Part shown: positions 20,830 through 29,937 of the stretch, piece by piece | How positions within the stretch are numbered: the stretch's first letter is position 1 | How the letters are laid out: every line of letters starts with the position of its first letter | Assembly (NCBI RefSeq): GCF_030818415.1 | Contig: NZ_JAUTAE010000001.1 | Location: forward strand, 1,056,501-1,120,500 | Reading direction: 5' to 3' | Length of the DNA stretch: 64,000 bases | Origin: Sphingomonas sp. SORGH_AS_0950 | Lineage (GTDB): Bacteria > Pseudomonadota > Alphaproteobacteria > Sphingomonadales > Sphingomonadaceae | The notes under the pieces: generated by a model | What the model was told of the DNA's origin: nothing | The model's database searches: none | The model's input: only the letters and a program-made list of their open reading frames with translations | Translations under genes and position numbers: made by a program

Positions 20830-23271
20830 TCAGAACGACTTGGAAATGGTGAACCCGTATGTGCGCGGATCGCCCGGCTGGCCGACGATCAGCCCGGTCG
20901 AACCCGACTGGGTCGCCAACAGCTCGTAATAATTGTGATCGAACAGGTTGCGGACCCAGACGAACGCGTTCCAGCTGCCCGGCGCCTTGAACCCCGCCCG
21001 CACATTGGACAGGCTGTATCCGTTGATGTCGGTATAGGCCGAGCGCGACGGGTTGGACGAGAATTTGGATCGATAGCTGCCGTCATAGCCGAGATAGAAT
21101 TGCCCCTCGGTCCCCGCCACGGTCGCGGGCAGGTCATATTCCGCGCCGTAGGAAAAGGCCCAGCGCGATACGCCCGGCAGCCACTGGCCCGAAATGTTGC
21201 AATAGGGCAGCGAATTGCCCGGCGTCCCCGCCGCCGCCGGCGTGCCGACGATCTGGCCGTTGACCACCGGCAGCGCGGTGCCGCCCGACAGCTCGGGCGG
21301 GCATGGCGCGTTGGTGAAGCGGGTATAGCGCGCATCGGTGAAGGCGCCGTTGGCATAGATGTTGAACCGTTCGGTCGGGCGGAAGGCCGAGTCGATCTCG
21401 ATCCCCCGCGTCCGTACGCGTCCGGCATTCGCCAGATAGCCGCGCAGGACGTTGACCTGAAGATTGTTCACCGTCGCCTGATAATCGCCGATCTCGGTCC
21501 AGAAACCGGCGATGTTCACGGTCGCACGGCGGTCGGCGAACTGGGTCTTCAGCCCCAACTCGAAATGATTGACCTTTTCCGGCTTCACCGTCTGGGTGGC
21601 CAGGATCGGGTTGTTCTGCGCATCCAGCGGCAGGCCCGACAGATTGATGCCCCCCGACTTATAGCTGCGCGCATAGGTCGCGTAATAATGGACATTGGGG
21701 TTGAATTCATAGGCGATGGTCAGATCGCCCGACAGGTTCCAGTTGGTGAAGGACGGCGTGTAATTCTGCGGCGCAAGGACCCCGCGCTGGTCGCTGGTCA
21801 GGCTGGTCGATCCCGCGCCATTGGTGACGACCGAGACATAGGAGCCGTCCTTGCGGTCGTAATTGAGCCGCAGGCCCGGCGACACCGACAGGCGGTCGTC
21901 GACATGCCAGGTCAGTTTGCCGAACAGCGCGGCCGAAGTGTTGGTGAAGCCGATCGTGTTGCGCGCGGTCAGCCCGTTCAGCGTCGCGGGGTTGCGCCCG
22001 GCGGAGCCGGTCGGATTGAGCAGGAATGCACTCGCCGCCGGGCCCTGCACCTGCAAACCCTGCGTGTCGATCGACTGCCAGAAGTAAAAGGCGCCCAGCA
22101 CATAATCGAGCGTGCGCTTGCCGTTGGAGGCGATGCGGATTTCCTGCGTCACCTGGCTCTGCTGCGACGGATTGGCCGAGACGGTGGTGATGGGCAGGCC
22201 GATGAAGTCGCGATCGTTGGATGGGTCCCAGTGCCAGAAGCGCCACGCCGACACGCTGGTCAGCGTCGCTTCGCCCACATCCCAGTTGGCGACCAGCGAC
22301 AGGCCGCCCAGTTCCTGCTTGGCGCGCAGATCGGTATCGACATCGGTCAACCGGTCGAAGGCGTTGGTAGACGGCACGCTATAGCCCTGCGCAGCGGCCA
22401 GCGCCGGATATTGGCGATTGAGCGGCCGCTGGGTCGCGCCCACCCGCGCATAATATTGGACGCAGCAATTGGGGTTCTGCCGCGCATAATCGCCCGACAG
22501 GGTCAGGTCGAGTGTGGGCGTGGCATGCCACAGGAACTGGCTGCGCAGCGACAGATTGTCCTGGCTGTTCTGCCATTCCTGCTGACGGGTGTTCCAGACG
22601 GTGCCGCGCCGCGTGGTGATCGAGGTCGACAGCCGCACCGCCACCTTGTCGTCGACCAGCGGGCCGGACACCGACGCCTTGCCCTGGAAAAAGTCGTAAT
22701 TGCCGCCGCTCAGTTCGACCCGCGCCTCGGGCGTGAAGCTGGGCGGGCGGGTGATGATGTTGATCGCGCCCGCCGTGGTGTTCTTGCCATAGAGCGTGCC
22801 CTGCGGCCCGCGCAGCACCTCGATCCGCTCGGTATCGGTGAAGTCGAACGTCGCCGAGGCGATGCGGCTGTAATAGACCTGATCGACATAGATGCCGACG
22901 CCCTGCTCGATCCCGTCATTGGTCAGCCCGAACGGCGCGCCCAGCCCGCGGATATTGGCGGCCGAGTTGCGCGGGTTGGTCGAATAGAATTGCAGCGTCG
23001 GCTGAATCTGGGTCAGCCGGTTGACATTATAGGTGCCCGTCTCCGCGAGCGCGGTGCCGCCGATCACCGACATGGCGATGGGGACCGACTGGATCGTCTC
23101 GGCGCGGCGGCGCGCGGTGACGACGACGTCGCCCCCGCCCTGTTGCGCGGTGCCCAGCCGCCCTTCTTCGCGCCCCGACCGGGCGGCAGGCTCGGGCGGC
23201 GTGGCGGTCTGTGGATCGGACGTGGCCGCCACCGTCTGGGCAGCAAGCATGAGTGCCAGGGTCAAGGACAT
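20830..23271 (-). CDS. TonB-dependent receptor
   Basis: A protein of 813 residues. A signal peptide (MSLTLALMLAAQTVAA) is followed by a proline-rich linker and the plug domain: VVVTARRRAETIQSVPIAMSV, IRGLGAPFGLTNDGIEQGVGIYVDQVYY, and VLRGPQGTLYGKNTTAGAINIIT. The beta-barrel then runs to a C-terminal aromatic residue (TYGFTISKSF). Such outer-membrane receptors import siderophores, vitamins, sugars or aromatics using TonB energy. The plug resembles the large group of sphingomonad receptors without a known ligand. No regulator or transporter is adjacent, so the substrate stays open. AGGGGAG lies before the ATG as ribosome binding site. Confidence 0.95.
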   Translation of the reverse strand: MSLTLALMLAAQTVAATSDPQTATPPEPAARSGREEGRLGTAQQGGGDVVVTARRRAETIQSVPIAMSVIGGTALAETGTYNVNRLTQIQPTLQFYSTNPRNSAANIRGLGAPFGLTNDGIEQGVGIYVDQVYYSRIASATFDFTDTERIEVLRGPQGTLYGKNTTAGAINIITRPPSFTPEARVELSGGNYDFFQGKASVSGPLVDDKVAVRLSTSITTRRGTVWNTRQQEWQNSQDNLSLRSQFLWHATPTLDLTLSGDYARQNPNCCVQYYARVGATQRPLNRQYPALAAAQGYSVPSTNAFDRLTDVDTDLRAKQELGGLSLVANWDVGEATLTSVSAWRFWHWDPSNDRDFIGLPITTVSANPSQQSQVTQEIRIASNGKRTLDYVLGAFYFWQSIDTQGLQVQGPAASAFLLNPTGSAGRNPATLNGLTARNTIGFTNTSAALFGKLTWHVDDRLSVSPGLRLNYDRKDGSYVSVVTNGAGSTSLTSDQRGVLAPQNYTPSFTNWNLSGDLTIAYEFNPNVHYYATYARSYKSGGINLSGLPLDAQNNPILATQTVKPEKVNHFELGLKTQFADRRATVNIAGFWTEIGDYQATVNNLQVNVLRGYLANAGRVRTRGIEIDSAFRPTERFNIYANGAFTDARYTRFTNAPCPPELSGGTALPVVNGQIVGTPAAAGTPGNSLPYCNISGQWLPGVSRWAFSYGAEYDLPATVAGTEGQFYLGYDGSYRSKFSSNPSRSAYTDINGYSLSNVRAGFKAPGSWNAFVWVRNLFDHNYYELLATQSGSTGLIVGQPGDPRTYGFTISKSF

Positions 23272-23380
23272 GGAAGCTCCCCTTTTGATTTCACCTCCTA
23301 TTCACACATCGATTTACTAGGCGTTCAAGCACGGACCGGCTTGGGCCGCTGGAAGATTTGCTTCTCGATCCGATGGGGCT

Positions 23381-23408
23381 CTTGAAGGACATAAAACGCG
23401 AACCATAT
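23381..23408 (+). promoter_or_regulatory. Heat-shock (RpoH) promoter of hsp20
   Basis: CTTGAA at 23381-23386, 16 bp, then CCATAT at 23403-23408. This agrees with the sigma-32 consensus (CTTGAA and CCCATNT-like -10) and sits about 105 bp before the hsp20 start. Confidence 0.75.
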
Positions 23409-23415
23409 CGGTTCG

Positions 23416-23512
23416 CGTGCGGTGCCGCTGACGGGCCGCACGGAGCGGCCTTGCCCGTCCGGGCGACGGGTGGGTCGATCCTCTTCAATTCGCTTCTGAT
23501 GGAGGTTTTGAC
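23416..23512 (+). promoter_or_regulatory. Structured hsp20 leader, possible ROSE-like RNA thermometer
   Basis: The roughly 95-base leader can form a GTGCGG/CCGCAC stem and a GCCC/GGGC stem. The last hairpin pairs CTTC with GGAG across a TGAT loop, hiding the ribosome binding site GGAGG. This is the arrangement of ROSE elements found before alphaproteobacterial hsp20 genes; the pairing is by eye only. Confidence 0.5.
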
Positions 23513-23989
23513 ATGCGTATCGACCTGACCCCGTATCGCCGTTCGACCATCGGCTTCGACCGGCTGTTCGATCTGCTGGAGGCCAATTCGCGCGGCGCTT
23601 CGGCGGAAAATTATCCCCCGTTCAATCTCGAGCGTCTGGCCGAGGACCGTTACCGCATCACCCTGGCGGTGGCCGGTTTCTCCCGCGACGAGATCGAGAT
23701 CACCGCGCAGCAGAACATGCTGCTCGTCACCGGCAAGAAGGATGACAAGGCGACCGCGCCCAACTTCCTGCATGTCGGCATCGCCAATCGCTCGTTCGAG
23801 CGGCGCTTCGAGTTGGCGGACTTCGTGTTCGTCGAGGATGCGCGCCTGAACGACGGCCTGCTCGTCATCGACCTCGTCCGCGAGGTGCCCGAGGCGATGA
23901 AGCCCAAGACGATCGCGATCAAGACGGGCCAGCCGCTGGCGGCGGTCGAACATCACGCCGAAGAGGCCGACGCGGCCAAGGCGGCGTAA
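23513..23989 (+). CDS. Small heat shock protein, Hsp20/alpha-crystallin family
   Basis: A protein of 158 residues. The alpha-crystallin domain runs from about residue 35 (YPPFNLERLAEDRYRITLAVAGFSRDEIEI) to about 130, with IANRSFERRFELADFV and ARLNDGLLVIDLVREVPE. The C-terminal extension has the Ile-x-Ile-type stretch KTIAIKTG. It is an ATP-independent chaperone that holds unfolding proteins. A sigma-32-like promoter and a structured leader upstream indicate heat control at both transcription and translation. Confidence 0.95.
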   Translation: MRIDLTPYRRSTIGFDRLFDLLEANSRGASAENYPPFNLERLAEDRYRITLAVAGFSRDEIEITAQQNMLLVTGKKDDKATAPNFLHVGIANRSFERRFELADFVFVEDARLNDGLLVIDLVREVPEAMKPKTIAIKTGQPLAAVEHHAEEADAAKAA

Positions 23990-24027
23990 CAAGGCTCGAC
24001 GTCTTTCCCTCCCTGAAGACGTCGCGG

Positions 24028-24066
24028 GGCGTCCGGACCGACGGGTCCGGGCGCCTTTCGGTTTTT
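24028..24066 (+). terminator. Rho-independent terminator of hsp20
   Basis: Stem GGCGTCCGGACC (24028-24039) with GGTCCGGGCGCC (24044-24055), one mismatch, loop GACG, then TTTCGGTTTTT. A second hairpin (CGACGTCTT with its near complement GAAGACGTCG) lies just before it. Confidence 0.8.
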
Positions 24067-24420
24067 CTCCGGCCTCCGTTCGGGCTGGGCGAGGCGAGGT
24101 CTGTGCGCCGTCATCCGCCGGGTGGACAGGTTTTCCCTTGGCCTTCGACTACGCTCAGGCTGAACGGAGGGTGGGCGGACGCAGGGGCTGTCGCTTTGGA
24201 CGCCTTTCCCCAAACCCCACACCCGTTCAGGCTGAGCGAAGTCGAAGCCTACGCCCCGCCATCCGCCAAGTGGACAGCGCCTCCCTTGGCCTTCGACTAC
24301 GCTCAGGCTGAACGGAGGGTGGGCAGGCGGCAGGAACTGTCGCTTCGAACACCGTCCCCCAAATCCCACACCCGTTCGGGCTGAGCGTAGTCGAAGCCCA
24401 CGCCCTGCCCTCCGCCAAGT
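24067..24420. repeat. 148-bp tandem repeat array, units 1 and 2
   Basis: Units begin with CCCTTGGCCTTCGACTACG at 24135 and 24283, a spacing of 148 bp. Each unit contains a forward arm (CTTCGACTACGCTCAGG) and, about 90 bp later, an inverted arm (GCTGAGCG.AGTCGAAG), so it could fold as a long hairpin. The array continues past the insertion sequence at 25734. There is no coding potential. Confidence 0.8.
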
Positions 24421-24496
24421 TGAGCTGGCCCCCATTTCGACCGGACGGATTCAAGCCTAAGAAGGAGGCTTGGGGCTATCCCCTAAGCATAGGCTT

Positions 24497-24874
24497 ATGT
24501 CCGTGTCCGAAATCATCACCGACGGCGGTCGTCGCCGTCACTGGAGCACGCCTGAGAAGCTGAGGATCGTCGAGGAGACGCTCGATGGTCGCGAGAGCAT
24601 ATCGGTGGTGGCACGCCGCAACGGCGTGGCGCCGAACCTGCTGTACCGCTGGCGGCGGCTGATGCTGGAGGGCGGGAGCGTCGCGGTCGCCGGCGACGAC
24701 GACGTGACCAGCAATCGCCAGGTCCGCGAGATGGAGACCCGCATCCGCGAACTGGAGCGCCAGCTCGGCCGCAAGACGCTGGAGGTCGAGATCCTGAAGG
24801 AGGCGCTGGAGCGCTCGCGCCCAAAAAAAGCGAGCTTGCTCATGCACTCGCCGTTGCCGGAGACTATCCGGTGA
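24497..24874 (+). CDS. IS3-family transposase OrfA (DNA-binding subunit)
   Basis: A protein of 125 residues. A helix-turn-helix (RRHWSTPEKLRIVEETLDGRES then ISVVARRNGVAPNLLYRWRR) is followed by a leucine-zipper-like coiled coil (VREMETRIRELERQLGRKTLEVEILKEALE). It binds the IS ends and dimerises. Near its end the run AAAAAAAG at 24823-24830 is a slippery site. A minus-one shift there joins OrfA to the OrfB frame (KKSELAHALAVAGDYP), giving the full transposase. Unshifted OrfA acts as a regulator in related elements. Confidence 0.93.
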   Translation: MSVSEIITDGGRRRHWSTPEKLRIVEETLDGRESISVVARRNGVAPNLLYRWRRLMLEGGSVAVAGDDDVTSNRQVREMETRIRELERQLGRKTLEVEILKEALERSRPKKASLLMHSPLPETIR

Positions 24875-25704
24875 GCCTGGTCGCCAAGACGCTCGGGGTC
24901 GGGCGCTCGACGGTGTACGACCGCCTGACCGGCCGCACCCGGACGCGCGGGCCGTACGCCAAGGCCGACGACGCGGACCTGCTGCCCCGCATACGCCAGA
25001 TCGCCGCGCAGCGGCCCACCTACGGCTACCGCCGCATCGCGGCGGTCCTCAATCGACAGCAACGCGCCGAAGGACTGGCGCCGGTCAACCACAAGCGCGT
25101 CTACCGCATCATGGCAGCGGACCGCCTGCTGCTGGCGCGGCGCTACACCGAGCGGGCCGACTATGGCCATGACGGCGTCGTGGTGGCGATCCGCTCGAAC
25201 CTGCGCTGGTGCTCGGACGGCTTCGAGTTCACCTGCTGGAACGGCGAGGTCGTGCGCGGCGCCTTCATCATCGACGCCCATGACCGCGAGATCATCGCCT
25301 GGCGCGCGATCGCCAATGCGGGCATCAGCGGCTCGGACGTGCGCGACATCATGCTGGAAGCCGTGGAAACCCGCTTCGGCGGTATGCGCGCGCCCGTGCC
25401 GGTCGAGATGCTGTCCGATAACGGCTCGGCCTATACTGCCCGCGAAACACGCACCTTTGCCCGGCAGCTGGGCCTCAAACCCTGCTTCACGCCCGTTCGC
25501 AGCCCGCAGTCCAACGGCATCTCGGAGGCCTTCGTTCATACCCTCAAGCGCGATTACGTCCGCGTCTCGCCGCTGCCTGATGCTCCCACCGCGTTGACAT
25601 CGCTTGCCGGATGGATCGAGGACTACAACGACAACCACCCCCATTCAGGGCTCAAAATGCGTTCACCGCGCGAACATCGCGCACTGGTTTCTGCAACCGC
25701 CTGA
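24871..25704 (+). CDS. IS3-family transposase OrfB (DDE integrase domain)
   Basis: A protein of 277 residues if started at the overlapping GTG, but it is more likely made as an OrfA-OrfB fusion. An HTH_21 region (RPTYGYRRIAAVLNRQ) precedes the rve catalytic core. The acidic triad is the Asp in LRWCSDGFEF, the Asp in MLSDNGSAYTA and the Glu in GISEAFVHTLKRDY, with exactly 35 residues between the last two, as expected for DDE(35)E. It cuts and joins the IS ends. The frame ends inside the right terminal repeat. Confidence 0.93.
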   Translation: MSLVAKTLGVGRSTVYDRLTGRTRTRGPYAKADDADLLPRIRQIAAQRPTYGYRRIAAVLNRQQRAEGLAPVNHKRVYRIMAADRLLLARRYTERADYGHDGVVVAIRSNLRWCSDGFEFTCWNGEVVRGAFIIDAHDREIIAWRAIANAGISGSDVRDIMLEAVETRFGGMRAPVPVEMLSDNGSAYTARETRTFARQLGLKPCFTPVRSPQSNGISEAFVHTLKRDYVRVSPLPDAPTALTSLAGWIEDYNDNHPHSGLKMRSPREHRALVSATA

Positions 25705-25733
25705 ATCCGTCCGGTGAAACGGGGGCCAGATCA

Positions 25734-25945
25734 CAAGTGGACAGCGCCTCCCTTGGCCTTCGACTACGCTCAGGCTGAACGGAGGGTGGGCGGGTGGCAA
25801 GGACTGTCGCTTCGAACGCCTTCCCCAAATCCCAGACCCGTTCAGGCTGAGCGTAGTCGAAGCCCACGCCCAGCCGTCCGCCAGGTGGACAGCTTCTCCC
25901 TCGGCGTTCAACCTCGCCCAACCCGAACGAAGCAAAATAACCCCC
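25734..25945. repeat. 148-bp tandem repeat, unit 3 and a degenerate fourth unit
   Basis: After removal of the IS and one CAAGT copy, CCCTTGGCCTTCGACTACG at 25750 falls 149 bp after unit 2, so the IS split the array between units. A degraded fourth start (TCCCTCGGCGTTCAACCTCG) lies near 25888. Confidence 0.8.
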
Positions 25946-25985
25946 AAAGAAAAACCCCGCCTCCATCTGGAGGCGGGGTCATCAA
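25946..25985 (-). terminator. Rho-independent terminator of pyrG
   Basis: On the minus strand, ACCCCGCCTCC pairs with GGAGGCGGGGT around loop AGAT, followed by TTTTTCTTTGG. It lies about 8 bases after the pyrG stop codon. Confidence 0.88.
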
Positions 25986-25987
25986 AA

Positions 25988-27649
<1,662 letters not shown>

Positions 27650-27687
27650 CTAGCTTGGATGGGGTGGATACGACAACAGCAAAGATG

Positions 27688-27720
27688 CGCGCCGCCGGAA
27701 ATTATCGGCGGCGCGTTGGC
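27688..27720 (-). terminator. Hairpin between secG and pyrG
   Basis: A perfect stem CGCGCCGCCG (27688-27697) and CGGCGGCGCG (27706-27715) with loop GAAATTAT. On the minus strand it is followed by CATCTTTGC. It may be a partial terminator for secG. Confidence 0.6.
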
Positions 27721-27743
27721 CTATGCTGCGATGGAAACGAAAT

Positions 27744-28109
27744 TTAGCGGGCGAGCGGAACCGCCGAATTGTCCGCCGGAGCCTGCGCCGGTGCGGTCCC
27801 GGTCGGGACCGGAGCGGGCGCGGGCTGGGTGATCGGCGCCTGGGTCGCGGGCGTGCGGGCCAGCGAGGTGTCGATGGCGGGCGCGCCGCGCGTCGCGGCC
27901 AGGACCGCGAGCAGGATCGAGAAGCCGATAAAGGCGGTGGCCAGCACCGCCGTCGCACGGCTGAGGAAGTCGGCCGCGCCGCGTGCCGACATCAGCCCCG
28001 ACGGGCTGCCCCCCATGCCCAGACCGCCGCCTTCCGACCGCTGCATGAGAATCACCGTGACGAGGGTCGCGGCGATGATGGCGTGGATGACGAGCAGGAA
28101 TGCGAACAT
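27744..28109 (-). CDS. secG: Preprotein translocase subunit SecG
   Basis: A protein of 121 residues. The two membrane helices are MFAFLLVIHAIIAATLVTVILM and FLSRATAVLATAFIGFSILLAVLA, separated by the conserved cytoplasmic loop QRSEGGGLGMGGSPSGLMSARGAADFL. A long Pro/Ala-rich tail is typical for alphaproteobacterial SecG. It supports protein export by SecYE with SecA. The ATG at 28109 was chosen because the first helix starts there; codons upstream belong to the promoter region. Confidence 0.94.
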   Translation of the reverse strand: MFAFLLVIHAIIAATLVTVILMQRSEGGGLGMGGSPSGLMSARGAADFLSRATAVLATAFIGFSILLAVLAATRGAPAIDTSLARTPATQAPITQPAPAPVPTGTAPAQAPADNSAVPLAR

Positions 28110-28229
28110 GAGGCGCGTGTGATCCCGATGGAGGGTGTGCGAAAGCGCGCACATAGGCGAGGCCGCGCCTGCGATCAACCTTGCCGCGCCGGACCGAGCC
28201 GCGACGAATCGCCGGTCGGGGGGCGACAA

Positions 28230-28252
28230 GATGTTCGCAAATGCGGAACATC
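28230..28252. promoter_or_regulatory. Palindrome upstream of the MarR gene (operator candidate)
   Basis: GATGTTC (28230-28236) and GAACATC (28246-28252) form a 7-bp inverted repeat with a 9-bp spacer. It lies between the divergent secG and MarR genes and could be the MarR autoregulation site. A second inverted pair, GGGCGTT/AACGCCC, follows at about 28274-28300. Confidence 0.45.
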
Positions 28253-28335
28253 AGTGGAAACCACCATTGGGAAAGGGCGTTATGAACACGTAACAACGCC
28301 CGGCAAAGCCCGGCACAGCCATTGGAATCGCCATC

Positions 28336-28695
28336 GTGTCCCACCCACACGAACCGCAGACGCTGCTGGCCTGGATGTCGGCGCTGGTCGATTATGTCCG
28401 TTCGGGTGAACCCGACCTGACCAACCGGCAGATGGCCCTGCTGCTCGTCGTTTACCTGCGTCCGGGCCCGCATACGGTGCGCGGTTTGGCGCGCGCCTTG
28501 AACGTCTCGAAACCCGTCGTCACCCGCGCCTTGAATAGACTGGGAACGCTGGGCTATCTGCGCCGCCAACGCGATGATAGCGACAAGCGTAACATCTTTG
28601 TCGCCAGGACACCTGAAGGGGCGGACTTTCTTGAAGAATTCGGACATTTCATCGGCGCTGGCGACGCCCCTGCCCTCCAGCGAGCCAGCGCGTAA
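28336..28695 (+). CDS. MarR family transcriptional regulator
   Basis: A protein of 119 residues starting at a GTG. The winged helix-turn-helix is VRGLARALNVSKPVVTRALNRLGTLGYLRR with wing RDDSDKRNIFVARTPEGADFLEEFG. MarR proteins are dimers that usually repress nearby genes until a small ligand binds. It heads a gene run leading into argC and the Entner-Doudoroff genes, so it might control them, but this is inference. The 3' end overlaps the SH3-like gene in another frame. Confidence 0.85.
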   Translation: MSHPHEPQTLLAWMSALVDYVRSGEPDLTNRQMALLLVVYLRPGPHTVRGLARALNVSKPVVTRALNRLGTLGYLRRQRDDSDKRNIFVARTPEGADFLEEFGHFIGAGDAPALQRASA

Positions 28696-29005
28696 GAGCT
28701 TTGCGCTGCAGGGGCGGCGGGTCAGCCTCGACCCTCGCACCCATGCGGTTCGCGCCGATCTGGCTGATGTCCGGCTGGCCGAATACGTATTCGCGCCCCA
28801 TTATGCCGCGCCCCTGTCCTATAAGACGTGCAGCGCGCTGACCTTGCGCGAGGGACGCAAGACCGACAGCGAGGTGCTGGCCGAACTCGCCCCCGGCGAG
28901 GCGTTCGAGGTGCTGGAGGTCGCGGGCGGTCTGGCCTGGGGCATTGCGCCGCATATGGGCCTGGTCGGCTATTGCGATGCGGCGTTGCTGGAGCGGGTGC
29001 AATGA
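28631..29005 (+). CDS. SH3-like domain protein
   Basis: About 124 residues, starting LKNSDISSALATPLPSSEPARKSF if the TTG at 28631 is used; an ATG at 28574 would add 19 residues deep inside the MarR gene. The second half (CSALTLREGRKTDSEVLAELAPGEAFEVLEVAGGLAWGIAPHMGLVGYCDAALLE) is a bacterial SH3 (SH3b) module, as often placed before NlpC/P60 peptidase domains. No peptidase domain follows, so it may be a shortened cell-wall protein. No signal peptide is visible. The stop overlaps the argC start (ATGA). Confidence 0.7.
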   Translation: MKNSDISSALATPLPSSEPARKSFALQGRRVSLDPRTHAVRADLADVRLAEYVFAPHYAAPLSYKTCSALTLREGRKTDSEVLAELAPGEAFEVLEVAGGLAWGIAPHMGLVGYCDAALLERVQ

Positions 29006-29928
29006 CGAAGACGGTGTTCATCGACGGCGGCGCGGGCACGACCGGGCTGGAAATCGCCGATCGGCTGGCCGGGCGCCCCGACCTGGCGATCGTCACCCTG
29101 CCCGACGACCGCCGCAAGGATGCGGATGCGCGGCGCGAGGCGATCAACGATGCCGATTTTGTCATCCTGTGCCTGCCCGACGATGCCGCGCGCGAGGCGG
29201 TGTCGCTGATCGACAATGATCGCACGCGCGTCGTCGATGCCTCTACCGCGCACCGCACCGCGGAGGGCTGGGTCTATGGCATGGCCGAGCTGGAGCCCGA
29301 GCAGGGCGACCGGATCGCGGCGGCGCGTTTCGTCTCCAATCCCGGCTGCTATCCCACCGGCTTCCTGGCGCTGGTCCGACCGCTGGTCCGTGCGGGCCTG
29401 ATCCCCGCCGACTGGCCGGTGTCGGTCAACGCCGCGTCGGGCTATTCGGGCGGCGGCAAGGCGATGATCGCCGAATATGAGACCGCCGAGCACCGGGCGT
29501 TCCGCCCCTATGGCCTGTCGCTGGCGCACAAGCATGCGCCCGAGATGCAACGTCATTCGGGCCTGGCCCATGCGCCGATCTTCGCTCCCGCCGTGGTCGA
29601 CACCTATCGCGGCATGGTCGTCGAGGTGCCGTTGCCGCTCTACGCCCTGCCCGGCCGCCCTTCGCTACAGGCGGTGTCGGACACGCTGGCCGCTGCCTAT
29701 GCCGACAGCCGCATCGTCCGCTTTTCCACGCAGGACGTGGCGGCGGTGAATATCGAGGAAAATGCCGGAACCGACCGGATGACCTTGCGTGTCTGCGGCA
29801 ATCCGGCCACGGGTCTTGCTCGACTGATCGCCACGCTCGACAATCTGGGCAAGGGTGCCGGTGGGGCGGCAGTCCAGAATCTGAACATCATGGCCGGGCT
29901 CGATCCGACCGCTGGCCTCGTGCTCTAA
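29002..29928 (+). CDS. argC: N-acetyl-gamma-glutamyl-phosphate reductase
   Basis: A protein of 308 residues, the shorter type of ArgC. The NADP-binding N-terminus is KTVFIDGGAGTTGLEIADRL. The catalytic cysteine is Cys116 in VSNPGCYPTGFLAL, and the histidine region is SLAHKHAPEMQ. It reduces N-acetylglutamyl phosphate to the semialdehyde in arginine biosynthesis. The ATG at 29002 overlaps the preceding stop codon. zwf starts only 9 bases after its stop, which ties arginine synthesis to glucose catabolism in one transcription unit. Confidence 0.95.
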   Translation: MTKTVFIDGGAGTTGLEIADRLAGRPDLAIVTLPDDRRKDADARREAINDADFVILCLPDDAAREAVSLIDNDRTRVVDASTAHRTAEGWVYGMAELEPEQGDRIAAARFVSNPGCYPTGFLALVRPLVRAGLIPADWPVSVNAASGYSGGGKAMIAEYETAEHRAFRPYGLSLAHKHAPEMQRHSGLAHAPIFAPAVVDTYRGMVVEVPLPLYALPGRPSLQAVSDTLAAAYADSRIVRFSTQDVAAVNIEENAGTDRMTLRVCGNPATGLARLIATLDNLGKGAGGAAVQNLNIMAGLDPTAGLVL

Positions 29929-29937
29929 GGAGACGTC

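Larger units (their letters stand above)
24421..25733 (+). mobile_element. IS3-family insertion sequence, complete (IS2/IS51-like)
   Basis: 1313 bp with imperfect terminal inverted repeats of about 32 bp: the left end (24421-24453) starts TGAGCTGGCCCCC, and the right end (25702-25733) reads TGATCTGGCCCCC on the opposite strand. The element ends in TG...CA as in IS3. It is bordered by a 5-bp target duplication, CAAGT (24416-24420 and 25734-25738). It carries orfA and orfB with a programmed frameshift site. It is intact and probably active or recently inserted. Confidence 0.95.

Noticed and set aside
20710..23385. Very long open frame (891 codons) on the plus strand
   Set aside because: It is antisense to the TonB receptor gene, whose protein is clearly conserved. 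Its composition is Arg/Gly/Ala-rich as expected of a GC-biased shadow frame.
24067..25890. Possible CRISPR array
   Set aside because: The 148-bp units are similar throughout and contain dyad arms instead of short identical repeats with unique spacers. No cas genes are nearby.
28230..28252. LexA-type SOS box near the MarR gene
   Set aside because: GTTC and GAAC are inverted here, not the direct GTTC-N7-GTTC of alphaproteobacteria. A MarR-type operator is more plausible.
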